23,753 bases of DNA from Clostridiales bacterium. Lineage in GTDB: Bacteria > Bacillota > Clostridia > Lachnospirales > Lachnospiraceae. How positions within the stretch are numbered: the first letter of the stretch is position 1; every line of letters begins with the position of its first letter. Shown piece after piece: positions 23,655-23,753 of the stretch. The stretch spans positions 1 through 23,753 of the forward strand of contig JAGZHZ010000036.1 in the NCBI GenBank assembly GCA_018366495.1, written 5' to 3'. The notes beneath the pieces were generated by a model, which had not been told where the DNA came from, searched no databases, and saw only the letters and a list, made by a program, of their open reading frames with translations. The position numbers were made by a program, and so were the translations under genes.

Positions 23655-23753
23655 TGATATGCTACCCTCATATAGGACAATGAAATATAAAAGTCCTATG
23701 TGGGGGTATTTTCATGTCTAGAAAAAGTAAGATAAATCCAATAGAAAAGGTAA
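23655..23753 (+). mobile_element. Left end of an insertion sequence (probably IS3 family), partial
   Basis: The element appears to begin at TGATATGCTACCC (23655), with a TG terminus as in IS3-family elements. Just inside, TACCCTCATATAGGAC (23663-23678) and GTCCTATGTGGGGGTA (23693-23708) form a 16-bp stem (14 Watson-Crick, 2 G-U) that includes the ribosome binding site GGGGGT of the transposase gene. The right end, transposase body and target duplication lie outside the window. The family assignment rests on the start of the protein and the ends. Confidence 0.55.
23714..23753 (+). CDS. Transposase OrfA-like protein, N-terminal fragment at window edge
   Basis: Thirteen codons are visible (MSRKSKINPIEKV) before the window ends. 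The basic start resembles IS3-family helix-turn-helix OrfA proteins. The ATG at 23714 has GGGGGT 7 nt upstream. Nothing about catalytic function can be read from this piece. Confidence 0.5.
   Translation, partial: MSRKSKINPIEKV

Noticed and set aside
1..23753. CRISPR array, tRNA or rRNA genes, prophage
   Set aside because: No regularly spaced repeats, no tRNA-like cloverleaf or CCA end, and no rRNA or phage structural genes were noticed in reading the window.

Overview
This window looks like a chromosomal segment of a low-to-mid GC Gram-positive Clostridia, most likely a member of the Lachnospiraceae. The grounds are the gene order rho - rpmE - DUF1385 - prmC - prfA, a type III glutamine synthetase, a TIGR04086-type membrane protein, a CdaR/PucR-type regulator, strong GGAGG ribosome binding sites, and AT-rich intergenic DNA with T-tract terminators. 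The organism call is inference from family content, not a database match. Almost every gene is on the minus strand; the only complete plus-strand gene is a CNNM/CorC-type membrane protein.

Layout. (1) Positions 60-9,300 hold one closely packed minus-strand gene string. Read in transcription order it runs: ABC exporter, DUF2156 protein, PLP aminotransferase, HisC-like aminotransferase, small-multidrug-export family protein, SAM methyltransferase, Hsp33 (hslO) and glutamine-dependent NAD synthetase (nadE). An extended -10 promoter lies near 9,290 and a strong bidirectional terminator at 60-97. (2) Positions 9,316-14,550 are a translation and transcription-termination block: rho with a long leader, rpmE with its own promoter and a structured ~200-nt leader, then DUF1385 - prmC - prfA, in which prmC and DUF1385 overlap by ATGA and prfA follows closely. 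(3) Positions 14,667-16,570 hold a divergent pair, a TIGR04086 membrane protein (minus) and a CNNM/CorC protein (plus). Their predicted promoters share one palindromic -35 hexamer. (4) Positions 16,580-20,704 hold a CtpA-type protease followed by an unusual sigma-70-like protein, then a PucR/CdaR-like regulator and a divergent WecG/TagA-family protein. (5) Positions 20,705-21,280 are AT-rich intergenic DNA. They include a likely plus-strand small RNA gene with a TTGACT promoter, two competing hairpins and a 17-bp terminator. (6) Positions 21,281-23,392 are glnN. (7) Positions 23,531-23,753 hold an orphan minus-strand terminator, a short apparent gene 3' end, and the left end of an insertion sequence whose first transposase gene runs off the window.

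Start codons: several longest-ORF starts were shortened because a GGAGG-type site points to an internal ATG (nadE, hisC, the aminotransferase, DUF2156, the ABC exporter, rpmE, the TagA-like gene). The CNNM gene appears to start at a TTG, well downstream of its longest ORF start.

Most interesting: the sigma-like protein, which keeps sigma regions 1.1, 2.1-2.2 and 3 but has lost the promoter-melting aromatics and region 4; the candidate small RNA beside glnN; the rho leader, where rho lacks its own ribosome binding site and overlaps a 9-codon ORF; and the structured rpmE leader.
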